Origin: JTS-RE37 sp041743425 | GTDB taxonomy: Bacteria > Bacteroidota > Bacteroidia > Flavobacteriales > Flavobacteriaceae | Assembly (NCBI GenBank): GCA_041743425.1 | Contig: JBGTMS010000048.1 | Coordinates: forward strand, 1 to 34,576 | Direction: 5' to 3' | Length of the DNA stretch: 34,576 nucleotides | In this document: piece after piece, positions 1 to 7,446 of the stretch | How positions within the stretch are numbered: the stretch's first letter is position 1 | Layout of the letters: each line of letters starts with the position of its first letter | Made by a program: the position numbers and the translations under genes | The notes under the pieces: generated by a model | Seen by the model: the letters and a program-made list of their open reading frames with translations, nothing else | What the model was told of the DNA's origin: nothing | Databases searched by the model: none

Positions 1-2279
1 TTGTGAAGATCTCCCTTTTTAACCACCATACTTACATTTTTGCCGGATATGGTGTTGTTAAACAGCAGCGGGATGATCTGATTCTTGATCAACGCATTGT
101 AGGGTTTGTGAAATGTACTTAAATCCTGTCCGACTATAGAAATGACAGATACGTCGTGAATGATCGTTATAGCGGTCATATCCTGGGATCGAAAATCTTG
201 CTGAAATTCGATTTCCAGCGCCGACTTTGCCTTTTCAGCCATGGACGCATCTACGATAAGCCCGATTCCCCGTTCCGATGAGCCCTGTGAAATAATCCCG
301 ACATTAATATCATTCTGACTGAGTACTCTGAAAATACGGGCATCGACTCCAACTTTCCCCAAAAGACCCCTCCCCTCAATATTTATAAGGGATTCATTTT
401 CGATCACAGATAACGATTTGATACCTCCCTCACTGCTGAGCGCACTGATAAGGGTTCCCTCATTTTCTTCATTAAAAGTATTCATGATCCGGAGCGGGAT
501 GTTCTTTTCAATGAGCGGAATAATGGTCTTCGCATGAAGGATGTTGGCCCCGAAGTTTGCAAGCTCATTGGCCTCGCCGTAAGAGAGGTTTGAAATGCGT
601 TGTGCTTCGGGTACCAATTCAGGATTCGCGGTAAAAATACCATCAACATGGGTAAAATTCTGGAGTTCCTCTGCGTCAAGGAAATTCGCAAGTAAGGAGG
701 CCGTATAGTTGCTGCCATTTCTGCCAAGGGTTGTGGTTTCGTTGGCCATATTGGAACCTATGAATCCGGTAAAAACAGGAACGGCATTCGGTGGTAACTT
801 TCCGACCGCCCGAATCACATGTTCTTTGGAGACGGCTTCCAGTACCTGCGCATTTCCAAAACCCGCATCTGTTTTAATCAATTCACGGGTATCAAGCAGC
901 TGGGCATTTACACCTTTTCCGATGAGCAGTTTGGATATCAGCTTTGCAGAAATCAGTTCCCCATAGGCCAGCACCTGGTCTTTCACCTTGTCGCTGTAAT
1001 CTCCTAATAAGCGGACGCCTTCAAACAACTGTACCAATTCCCTGAATTCCGGCGAAAGATTGACATTCTTAAAAGTATGCCTCTGGTACTTTTCAAAAGC
1101 CTCAAATTCCTTTTTGTACGCTTTACCTGTAGCTGCACTTTGCAGGATCGTTAACAACTGATCGGTCGCATTTTCTCTTGCCGATACCACAACGGCGATA
1201 TTCTCTTCCTTTTCTGCCCTCGAAGCAATGATGTTCAGCACCCGTTCCAGACCTTCCCCGTTGGCCAGAGAACGCCCGCCGAATTTCAGTATTTTTAGTC
1301 GCTCTGATTTACCATTGGCATCGAATATGCCTTTCAGTAATTGTTGCATCTGCTCAAATTCGATCAGAAAGGAATCATGGCCATGCATCGAATGTATTTC
1401 GCCATAGGTTACATTGCTGTACACCTGAGCCAGTTGTTTAAAAGTCTCTTTGTTCTCTTTGGCCGTAAAGAACAGATCCGAGTCGACCCCAATGATGTGG
1501 ATCCTGGTGTCACTATCCCGAAGAAAGCTGAAGGCGTCATCCCCATTTCTGGTAATGTCTATGGTTTTTAAGAGCTGGTTGGTAAGTTTATAGGCGGAAA
1601 GCTGAAAGCGTTCCTGTAATTTTTTTCCATGATGCATGAGCCAGCTCTCCACATTAAAAACCTGTAATTCCTCATTGGTACTCCTTTGAAAGCGGTGCTT
1701 AAAGGACTCAGGCGTACGGTAACACAGCATGGCATGCATACGGGCGTCATGTACAGGATTTCTGGAATTCACCAGAAATTGCTCCTGGATCTGGCAATTG
1801 GCTATCAACCAGTCCGTCGATTTCCAGTCCGATGCTACCGGAATCAGATGCTGGATAAGGCCGGAGTTGAGGGCTGCCATTTCCCAGGCAATGCCGCCAC
1901 CCAGCGAGCCTCCTATAACGGCATACAGGCTGTCAATTTCAAGTTGTTCTAATCCCAGAATGAAAATACGGGCAATGTCTCCGGCTACAAAATCCTTGTA
2001 GTTGTCAATTACAAACCCATCATAACCATTGCCGGGAATATTAAAGGCAATGACGGTATATCTGTTCGTATCAATACACAACCCCTCTCCAATTAGGGAA
2101 GACCACCAGCCATCCGGTCCCGTTACCCTTGAGTTTCCCGTAAGCGCATGGTTAACAAGCACTACCGGTGCCGAGTGCAATTTCTTTCCGAAGACTTCAT
2201 AGGACAGTTGGATGTCCTGTGTGCTGCCGCTAAAGGTAGTATAACCGGGGATCTTGAGATGATAGAGCATATATTGCAT
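1..2279 (-). CDS. thrA: Homoserine O-acetyltransferase / aspartate kinase fusion, probably continuing into homoserine dehydrogenase; 3' end outside window
   Basis: I translated this by hand; it starts at ATG 2279 (alternative 2270) and is open to the window edge, about 759 codons. Residues 1 to about 325 are an alpha/beta hydrolase of the MetX type: the NHALTGNS stretch, the nucleophile elbow GGSLGGG (Ser125) and the C-terminal GHDSFL motif (His301). An aspartate kinase domain follows without a stop (KFGGRSLA at about 332-339, then a GRNGSNYTASLLA stretch). ACT-type regulatory sequence follows, with ISQGSSERGIGLIVD as in ThrA-type bifunctional kinases. In ThrA proteins homoserine dehydrogenase comes next, so a trifunctional enzyme making O-acetylhomoserine from aspartate is inferred. 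The gene lies 71 bases behind metY, whose product consumes O-acetylhomoserine. The first variable residue of the kinase KFGG(T/S)S motif is Arg here. No frameshift is visible at the junction. Confidence 0.88.
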   Translation of the reverse strand, partial: MQYMLYHLKIPGYTTFSGSTQDIQLSYEVFGKKLHSAPVVLVNHALTGNSRVTGPDGWWSSLIGEGLCIDTNRYTVIAFNIPGNGYDGFVIDNYKDFVAGDIARIFILGLEQLEIDSLYAVIGGSLGGGIAWEMAALNSGLIQHLIPVASDWKSTDWLIANCQIQEQFLVNSRNPVHDARMHAMLCYRTPESFKHRFQRSTNEELQVFNVESWLMHHGKKLQERFQLSAYKLTNQLLKTIDITRNGDDAFSFLRDSDTRIHIIGVDSDLFFTAKENKETFKQLAQVYSNVTYGEIHSMHGHDSFLIEFEQMQQLLKGIFDANGKSERLKILKFGGRSLANGEGLERVLNIIASRAEKEENIAVVVSARENATDQLLTILQSAATGKAYKKEFEAFEKYQRHTFKNVNLSPEFRELVQLFEGVRLLGDYSDKVKDQVLAYGELISAKLISKLLIGKGVNAQLLDTRELIKTDAGFGNAQVLEAVSKEHVIRAVGKLPPNAVPVFTGFIGSNMANETTTLGRNGSNYTASLLANFLDAEELQNFTHVDGIFTANPELVPEAQRISNLSYGEANELANFGANILHAKTIIPLIEKNIPLRIMNTFNEENEGTLISALSSEGGIKSLSVIENESLINIEGRGLLGKVGVDARIFRVLSQNDINVGIISQGSSERGIGLIVDASMAEKAKSALEIEFQQDFRSQDMTAITIIHDVSVISIVGQDLSTFHKPYNALIKNQIIPLLFNNTISGKNVSMVVKKGDLH

Positions 2280-2284
2280 ATTAA

Positions 2285-2342
2285 GACCTGGCAAATTTTC
2301 CCGCTATCTTAAAATCCAGATGAAAGAAAAACCTGCCAGGTC
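2285..2342. repeat. Inverted repeat between metY and the metX-type fusion gene
   Basis: A perfect 9-bp inverted repeat (GACCTGGCA at 2285-2293, TGCCAGGTC at 2334-2342) brackets a 40-base AT-rich spacer and fills most of the 71-base gap between metY and the fusion gene. No T-run follows on the minus strand, so it does not look like an ordinary terminator. It could be an intercistronic mRNA hairpin that sets the ratio of the two products; this is inference. Confidence 0.5.
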
Positions 2343-2350
2343 CTAATTAA

Positions 2351-3643
2351 TTAAGCCATTACTGTGGAGTCGAGCGTTGCAAACACATTTCCGAGATCTG
2401 CCTTCAGGTCCTCCAGGTCTTCAAGACCAACCGAGATCCTGATAAGATCTTTGGTTACTCCTGTTGCTTCCTGAGCAACATCATCCAGTTGCTGGTGCGT
2501 GGTACTTGCCGGGTGAATAATCAGGGATTTGGTGTCCCCAATATTGGCAAGCAGGGAAAAAAGTTTGGTGTCATCCGCCACTTTCTTGGCTGCATCGAAG
2601 CCACCTTTTACACCAAAGGTAACGAGGCTGCTTTGTCCTTTTGGTAAATACCTAGCGGCAAGGCTTGCATAAGGGCTGTCCTTAAGCCCGGGATAATTGA
2701 CCCATTTGACTTGTTTCTGCTCCTTTAGCCACAGCGCAATTGCCAGGGCACTTTCACTATGTCTCTTCATACGGATCTCCAGTGTTTCAAGCCCCTGAAT
2801 GATCTGGAAGGCATTAAATGGGCTCAGACATGCTCCGTGATCCCTTAGTCCTTCTATCCGTGCCTTGGCTATAAAGGCGGCCGGCCCGAGCGCTTCATGG
2901 TATACAAGGCCGTGATATCCGGCAGAAGGTTCGGTAAATTCCGGAAATTTTCCATTGGCCCAGTCAAAAGTACCGGCGTCAATAATGGCACCTCCGAGGG
3001 CAGTTCCATTTCCGTTAATATACTTGGTTAAGGAGTGGATGACGATGTTTGCTCCATATTCAATAGGTCTTAACAGCGCAGGTGTCGGTACGGTATTATC
3101 TACAATAAAGGGAATTTTGGCAGCCTTTGCTTCGTCGGCTATGGCTTTGAGATCCAGCACATCAAGTTTGGGATTCCCTAATGACTCCGCGAAGATAACC
3201 CTGGTATTTTCCCGTACCGCTTTACCAAAGTTTGCAGGATCTGAAGGATCCACAAAGGTGGTGGTGATTCCGAGCCTGGGAAGCGTTACGTTAAACAGGT
3301 TATAAGTTCCGCCATAGAGGCTGTTACTCGACACAATGTGATCTCCTGCCCGTAATAGTACCAGCAGCGTAGTATTCAGCGCTGCGGTACCTGAGGCCGT
3401 GACCACTGACGCGATTCCTCCTTCAAGCGCCGCCAGCCGCTGTTCAAGAACGTCATTGGTGGGATTGTTGATCCGGCTGTAAATATTTCCAAATTCTGCC
3501 AGGCTAAAAAGGTTGGCTGCATGGTCAGAATTATTAAAAACATACGCGGTACTCTGATAGATCGGAACGGCACGGGTGCCTCCATTCAGAAGGGTGTCAT
3601 GCCCTGCGTGCAGGGCGTTGGTAGAAAATTTCAACTCACTCAT
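2351..3643 (-). CDS. metY: O-acetylhomoserine aminocarboxypropyltransferase (sulfhydrylase)
   Basis: Cytoplasmic PLP enzyme that condenses O-acetylhomoserine with sulfide to give homocysteine. The 430-residue product starts MSELKFSTNALHAGHDT, the usual length and N-terminus for the family. The Cys/Met-metabolism PLP signature is clear: SASGTAAL-like VTASGTAALN near 82-90, VDNTVPTP near 181-188, and the PLP lysine Lys207 in HSLTKY. The open frame continues 47 codons upstream to 3784, but that part is non-coding in character and lies inside the riboswitch leader, so ATG 3643 is preferred. It is followed by the MetX-AK fusion that supplies its substrate and preceded by a SAM-I riboswitch, so expression should fall when SAM is abundant. 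Confidence 0.95.
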   Translation of the reverse strand: MSELKFSTNALHAGHDTLLNGGTRAVPIYQSTAYVFNNSDHAANLFSLAEFGNIYSRINNPTNDVLEQRLAALEGGIASVVTASGTAALNTTLLVLLRAGDHIVSSNSLYGGTYNLFNVTLPRLGITTTFVDPSDPANFGKAVRENTRVIFAESLGNPKLDVLDLKAIADEAKAAKIPFIVDNTVPTPALLRPIEYGANIVIHSLTKYINGNGTALGGAIIDAGTFDWANGKFPEFTEPSAGYHGLVYHEALGPAAFIAKARIEGLRDHGACLSPFNAFQIIQGLETLEIRMKRHSESALAIALWLKEQKQVKWVNYPGLKDSPYASLAARYLPKGQSSLVTFGVKGGFDAAKKVADDTKLFSLLANIGDTKSLIIHPASTTHQQLDDVAQEATGVTKDLIRISVGLEDLEDLKADLGNVFATLDSTVMA

Positions 3644-3659
3644 ACTTATTAAAATTAGG

Positions 3660-3676
3660 GTATTCTGACAGAATAC
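3660..3676 (-). promoter_or_regulatory. Hairpin just upstream of the metY start codon
   Basis: GTATTC and GAATAC form a perfect 6-bp stem around a 5-base loop, ending 16 bases before the metY ATG on the transcript. It is 3' of the SAM-I aptamer and may be part of its expression platform by limiting ribosome access. The pairing is seen; the function is inferred. Confidence 0.4.
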
Positions 3677-3856
3677 AGGATTAACTACTTTTCTCACAGT
3701 CATTAGCCTCCTGGTCATTTGGCGCGGAAACAATGCCACGCAAATTGCTTCATTCCAGAGTACAAATACCAGGGGATCAAACACACAAAAGCGCAGGTCG
3801 CCCTATGCTGTTTTGAAAAGTTATGAAGAAAGTAAATTACGAAAGTAATCTAATGT

Positions 3857-3972
3857 GTTATCTGTCCACCGTGGTGTCAGTCGGGGGATAGAATGTAGCA
3901 CCTTCTTTGTTAAATATCTCAAAGGGTTGCTAAGGCTTCACAGGGTCTATTCCCTCCGCCTTTCTTGATAAC
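3857..3972 (-). promoter_or_regulatory. SAM-I (S-box) riboswitch aptamer upstream of metY
   Basis: On the minus strand the P1 helix is GTATC-type: GTTATC (3972-3967) pairs perfectly with GATAAC (3862-3857). Between them are the conserved S-box blocks in the expected order: AAGAAAGGCGGAGGGA, then GACCCTGTGAAGCC, TTAGCAACC, and AAGGTGCTACATTC. The family binds S-adenosylmethionine and turns off methionine genes, which fits metY and the MetX-AK fusion downstream. About 213 bases separate P1 from the metY ATG. I see no intrinsic terminator with a T-run in that stretch, so the output may be translational; this is inference. This element explains most of the 407-base gap between metY and metK. Confidence 0.92.
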
Positions 3973-4002
3973 CGGACAATAAGTGTTTGAACTTGACTTC
4001 TG

Positions 4003-4010
4003 CAAATATA
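4003..4010 (-). promoter_or_regulatory. Probable -7 box of the metY leader promoter
   Basis: TATATTTG on the minus strand matches the Bacteroidetes -7 consensus TAnnTTTG. Transcription would begin near 3996, about 24 bases before the SAM-I P1 helix. No clear -33 TTG element was found. Confidence 0.55.
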
Positions 4011-4050
4011 GCTACTGAAAAATGGAATTACCTAATCTTTTTATAAAAAA

Positions 4051-5307
4051 TTACAGATTAAAAGCAGCCTTGACCGCATCAACCATATCGAGTTTTTCCC
4101 AGGTGAATAGTTCCACTTCCCGCTCAATCCTTCCATTGTATGGCGATTCAAATACCTTGGTAACCATCCTTGGTTCTTTCCCCATATGACCATAAGCTGC
4201 AGATTCAAGATAAATTGGGTTTCTCAATTTAAGTCGTTCTTCGATCGCAAAGGGGCGCATGTCAAATAGTTCAGTGACCTTTCTGGCAATTTCACTATTG
4301 GGCATGCCTACTTTGGACGTTCCGTAGGTTTCAACAAAAATGGAAGTTGGTTCTACCATGCCGATGGCATAACTCAGCTGAACAAGGACTTCATCAGCCA
4401 CGCCAGCGGCCACAAGATTCTTGGCGGCATGTCTGGCCGCGTAGGCCCCGCTCCTGTCCACTTTACTGGGATCCTTACCACTGAACGCGCCACCTCCATG
4501 GGCGCCCTTACCTCCATAGGTATCCACAATAATTTTTCTTCCTGTAAGTCCCGTGTCACCGTGAGGCCCGCCAATAACAAATTTCCCGGTGGGATTAATA
4601 TAGTATTTTATCTGGTCGTTAAAGAGTTTCCTGATGTTCTGCGGCAATTGGTTTTTAACGAGCGGAATCAGAATTTGGATGATATCCTTTTTGATCCGGG
4701 CCAGCATCCGCTCGTCGTCACTATCAAAATCGTCATGCTGGGTAGAAACCACTATGGTATCAATGCGCTGAGGAATATTATCATCCGAATACTCTATCGT
4801 CACCTGCGCTTTGGCATCGGGCCTCAAATAATTCATCTTACTGTTCTTTCGCCTTTGAGAGGCAAGTTCAATCAGAATCTTATTGCAGATATCCAATGCA
4901 AGTGGCATGTAATTTTCTGTTTCCTTTGTGGCATATCCGAACATCATCCCCTGGTCACCGGCACCCTGCTGTTCTTTGGAGCCCCTGTCCACTCCCTGAT
5001 TGATATCCTTGGACTGCTCATGAATAAGCGAAATAATCCCGCAGGAGTCCCCGCTGAACTGATATTCACCTTTGGTATAACCAATGGAGTTGATTACTTC
5101 TCTTGCAATTTGCTGAAGATCTACATAGGTATGACTTTTCACTTCTCCTGCCAGTACTACCTGACCGGTAGTGACCAATGTTTCACACGCCACCTTACTC
5201 TCCGGATCAAATGCCAGAAAGTTGTCCAGCAAGGCGTCACTTATCTGGTCCGCAATTTTATCCGGATGTCCCTCGCTAACCGATTCCGAAGTAAATAAAT
5301 ATGCCAT
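4051..5307 (-). CDS. metK: S-adenosylmethionine synthetase (methionine adenosyltransferase)
   Basis: Cytoplasmic enzyme that makes SAM from methionine and ATP. The 418-residue protein begins MAYLFTSESVSEGHPDKIADQ, carrying the N-terminal ATP/methionine motif. The family signature GAGDQGMMFGYA lies in the first third and the GGGAFSGKDPSKVDRSGAY phosphate-binding motif in the second half. Its length matches Bacteroidetes MetK. The start is fixed by homology; no Shine-Dalgarno is visible, as usual in this phylum. It lies upstream of metY in the same direction, but the metY leader has its own promoter and riboswitch, so it is probably a separate transcription unit under its own SAM-II-like element. 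Confidence 0.97.
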   Translation of the reverse strand: MAYLFTSESVSEGHPDKIADQISDALLDNFLAFDPESKVACETLVTTGQVVLAGEVKSHTYVDLQQIAREVINSIGYTKGEYQFSGDSCGIISLIHEQSKDINQGVDRGSKEQQGAGDQGMMFGYATKETENYMPLALDICNKILIELASQRRKNSKMNYLRPDAKAQVTIEYSDDNIPQRIDTIVVSTQHDDFDSDDERMLARIKKDIIQILIPLVKNQLPQNIRKLFNDQIKYYINPTGKFVIGGPHGDTGLTGRKIIVDTYGGKGAHGGGAFSGKDPSKVDRSGAYAARHAAKNLVAAGVADEVLVQLSYAIGMVEPTSIFVETYGTSKVGMPNSEIARKVTELFDMRPFAIEERLKLRNPIYLESAAYGHMGKEPRMVTKVFESPYNGRIEREVELFTWEKLDMVDAVKAAFNL

Positions 5308-5383
5308 TTGGGTTACTATTTTAACGAGGAGAGGTTACTATGAATGAATTCAAGAATGCTGACAGTTCCGGAATAACAGGAGT

Positions 5384-5484
5384 AAACTGCTTTAGCATTT
5401 TTTACCGGTCTTAATTTCTGCCATATTAAGGGAAGAAATGTTCACCAGGTCAAGAGGTTGCAATCAGTCAAATCCCTCCTCTAA
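5384..5484 (-). promoter_or_regulatory. SAM-II-type riboswitch upstream of metK, with an inserted helix
   Basis: Read on the minus strand, an AGAGG/AGGAGG segment (about 5482-5475) is followed by GATTTGACTGATTGCAA and then CCTCTT (5457-5452), giving P1 around the conserved GAUUU core. Further 3' is AAATGCTAAAGCAGT (5400-5386), the conserved GCUAAA block. The pseudoknot can form as known for SAM-II: ACTG pairs with CAGT and GCA pairs with TGC, with the TAAA bulge between. Unlike compact SAM-II RNAs, about 47 bases that fold on themselves (ACCTGGT/ACCGGT, then ATTTCT/AGAAAT) sit between P1 and the GCUAAA block. Position upstream of metK supports a SAM-sensing role. This element explains the core of the 336-base gap between metK and the kinase gene. 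Confidence 0.82.
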
Positions 5485-5495
5485 TTTTGCAAGTT

Positions 5496-5503
5496 CAAAA
5501 GTA
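5496..5503 (-). promoter_or_regulatory. Probable -7 box of the metK leader promoter
   Basis: TACTTTTG on the minus strand matches TAnnTTTG. The predicted start of transcription, near 5489, is only a few bases before the SAM-II-like P1 helix at 5482, which supports both calls. Confidence 0.55.
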
Positions 5504-5643
5504 CATATTAAAAGGATAAATAAAAATTTTGACCAATATTATTAGTTGCTGTATTTCAACAACTATTTTTCATCGTCCTCTTTATACTTTGTATATTGTG
5601 ACCCTCATAGATCTTCATCACCAACCATAAATAAATTAGTGCT

Positions 5644-6258
5644 ATGCATGTTGCCGTTGCAGGAAATATTGGGGCGGGAAAAACCACGCTGACCAAGCTG
5701 CTGTCCAGGCATTATAGCTGGGAGGCACATTACGAGGATGTAGTAGACAACCCCTACCTCGATGATTTCTATAACCAGATGGAGCGCTGGAGTTTCAACT
5801 TGCAAATCTATTTTCTGAATAGCCGCTACAGGCAGATTCTAAAAATCCGTGAGAGTGGTAAGAACGTGATTCAGGACCGTACAATATATGAGGATGCCCA
5901 CATTTTTGCTCCCAACCTTCATGCCATGGGCCTGATGACTAATAGAGACTTTGTTAACTACTCCGGGCTTTTTGAATTAATGGAAAGCCTTGTCCAACCT
6001 CCTGATATCCTTATTTATCTCAGAAGCTCCATCCCAAATCTGGTCAACCAGATCCACAAGCGGGGACGGGACTATGAAAATTCAATTTCCATTGAATACC
6101 TCAGCAGACTCAATGAAAGATATGAGGCCTGGGCTCATGGCTACGACAAAGGGAATCTGCTGATAGTTGATGTTGACAAAATCGACTTTGTAGACAATCC
6201 CGAACACCTGGGCCAGGTGATCCATAAAATTGACGCCGAAATTCACGGATTATTCTGA
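5644..6258 (+). CDS. Deoxynucleoside kinase (deoxyadenosine/deoxyguanosine kinase family)
   Basis: A 204-residue P-loop kinase that phosphorylates deoxynucleosides in the cytoplasm as part of salvage. The Walker A motif is GNIGAGKTT at residues 7-15. The family motif DRTIYEDAHIF (DRS-like) is near residues 79-89, and a lid-type arginine stretch (HKRGRDYE) is near 138-145. The N-terminus MHVAVAGNIGAGKT is standard, so the start is firm. It ends 11 bases before the convergent DUF2183 gene. Substrate preference (dA, dG, or broader) cannot be read from motifs alone. A TACTTTG sequence at 5585-5591 is a possible, imperfect -7 box. Confidence 0.92.
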   Translation: MHVAVAGNIGAGKTTLTKLLSRHYSWEAHYEDVVDNPYLDDFYNQMERWSFNLQIYFLNSRYRQILKIRESGKNVIQDRTIYEDAHIFAPNLHAMGLMTNRDFVNYSGLFELMESLVQPPDILIYLRSSIPNLVNQIHKRGRDYENSISIEYLSRLNERYEAWAHGYDKGNLLIVDVDKIDFVDNPEHLGQVIHKIDAEIHGLF

Positions 6259-6269
6259 TGTTATTTACT

Positions 6270-7277
6270 TCAGGCTATAAAGCCTTTTTCCCTGGCATGG
6301 GTAACGGCCTGCTCACTGCTTTCAACCAGCAGTACCGGGGTAGTCTTGTAATTTTCAAATAACCCACGGACCCGCAGCATCTTTTTTGTGTGTTTTACAC
6401 TCCGAAGATATATGGCGAGAATATGATCCGGATGCGCTTCCGCAATTTCAATATAGATGTCCGCATCCCGTTCCCCACTGTCACCTATCAGAATAAACTT
6501 CAGATCAGGATACGTTTTAAGAATATTCATGATCTCTTTTTGCTTCTGTGGTTTTTCTGAGGCTGATTTTCTGTTCCGGAAACTTGACAGGCTCCTCAAA
6601 AGGATGGGTCCTTTTGGAAATTCATTCTTTTTGAGAAAAAACTCAAGATAACGATACAGATTCCATGGACTATGGCTCACATAAAAAATCGGATTGGCCT
6701 GATCTCCGGTTTTGCCCCTGTGTAATTGGTGATAGAATTGTGCGGCACCTTCTAAAGGAATCCTTGTTTCCGCCCTTTTAAGAAGGGTATTTTTTATGAC
6801 CTGAAACTTCAGGCTGGAAACAACCCCTGTGTGCAGGATGGTATCATCAATGTCACTGATGACACCCATCGTTGCTTTTTCCGAGGGGATCATGAGTTCT
6901 CCGGGAAAACGATTTTCATTCTGAATGTTACGAAGGATATCTGGATCGTCATAGGACATCTCGTATTGCAACCAACCTTCTTCATTCGTCATCTCACTGA
7001 GGTTCTCCATGACTTCCTCAAAAAGAAAATATCCTTCGTGATCGGTATCAACATAGAAAACCCTCTTATCTGAAAGTTTGATGGCAAGCCTGGTATTCCT
7101 TATCTCATCCGCATCAAACCGTTTCCAACTATTCCATAAGAGATTCAAAAATCCCTTGGCAGACAAGTCAATATTCTCATCCTCCAGGGCTCTGCCCCGG
7201 GAATAAAAATGACTTTGAGTGCCATAGCTTTGAAAGGCTATGATCTGAAGAGGGTCTTTACTGCGAAAGAATTTCAT
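6270..7277 (-). CDS. App1 family (DUF2183) phosphatase-like protein
   Basis: 335 residues, recognised by the App1/DUF2183 phosphatidate-phosphatase-like catalytic part. It has an HAD-type SDIDDTILHTG motif near residue 140, YVSHSPWNLYRYL near 200, a GPILLR segment, and the acidic LIGDSGERDADIY motif near 265. The N-terminal half is the variable domain usual for these proteins. No signal peptide or membrane segment is evident, so it is probably cytosolic. The substrate of bacterial members is not established; phosphatidate is known only for the yeast relative. It is convergent with the kinase gene and lies downstream of hppA, separated from it by a terminator. Confidence 0.85.
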   Translation of the reverse strand: MKFFRSKDPLQIIAFQSYGTQSHFYSRGRALEDENIDLSAKGFLNLLWNSWKRFDADEIRNTRLAIKLSDKRVFYVDTDHEGYFLFEEVMENLSEMTNEEGWLQYEMSYDDPDILRNIQNENRFPGELMIPSEKATMGVISDIDDTILHTGVVSSLKFQVIKNTLLKRAETRIPLEGAAQFYHQLHRGKTGDQANPIFYVSHSPWNLYRYLEFFLKKNEFPKGPILLRSLSSFRNRKSASEKPQKQKEIMNILKTYPDLKFILIGDSGERDADIYIEIAEAHPDHILAIYLRSVKHTKKMLRVRGLFENYKTTPVLLVESSEQAVTHAREKGFIA

Positions 7278-7390
7278 AAGACATTCCTTAATAGGTCAGG
7301 CCGTGGTGCGAACGGCATAATTCCGGAGCTGAATCGAGCTCAGATTTTTGGAAACATCCGGAACTTTAAGCTGTTTGAACAGAGATCCGA

Positions 7391-7427
7391 ATAAAAAAAA
7401 CCCGAACCAAAGGTAACGGGTTTTTAT
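7391..7427 (-). terminator. Intrinsic terminator of hppA
   Basis: On the minus strand CCCG-TT-ACC, a TTT loop, and GGT-T-CGGG form a strong stem preceded by AAAAA and followed by eight T residues. It lies 20 bases after the hppA stop codon. Confidence 0.85.
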
Positions 7428-7446
7428 GCTTTCACAATAGGTAAAC

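Noticed and set aside
3644..3784. In-frame 47-codon N-terminal extension of metY
   Set aside because: It has no homology to the family, the usual start MSELKFSTNA is at 3643, and the segment is part of the SAM-I leader.
4429..5298. 289-residue plus-strand frame opposite metK
   Set aside because: It is a shadow of metK: low-complexity mixed composition, no motif, and fully antisense to a strongly conserved gene.
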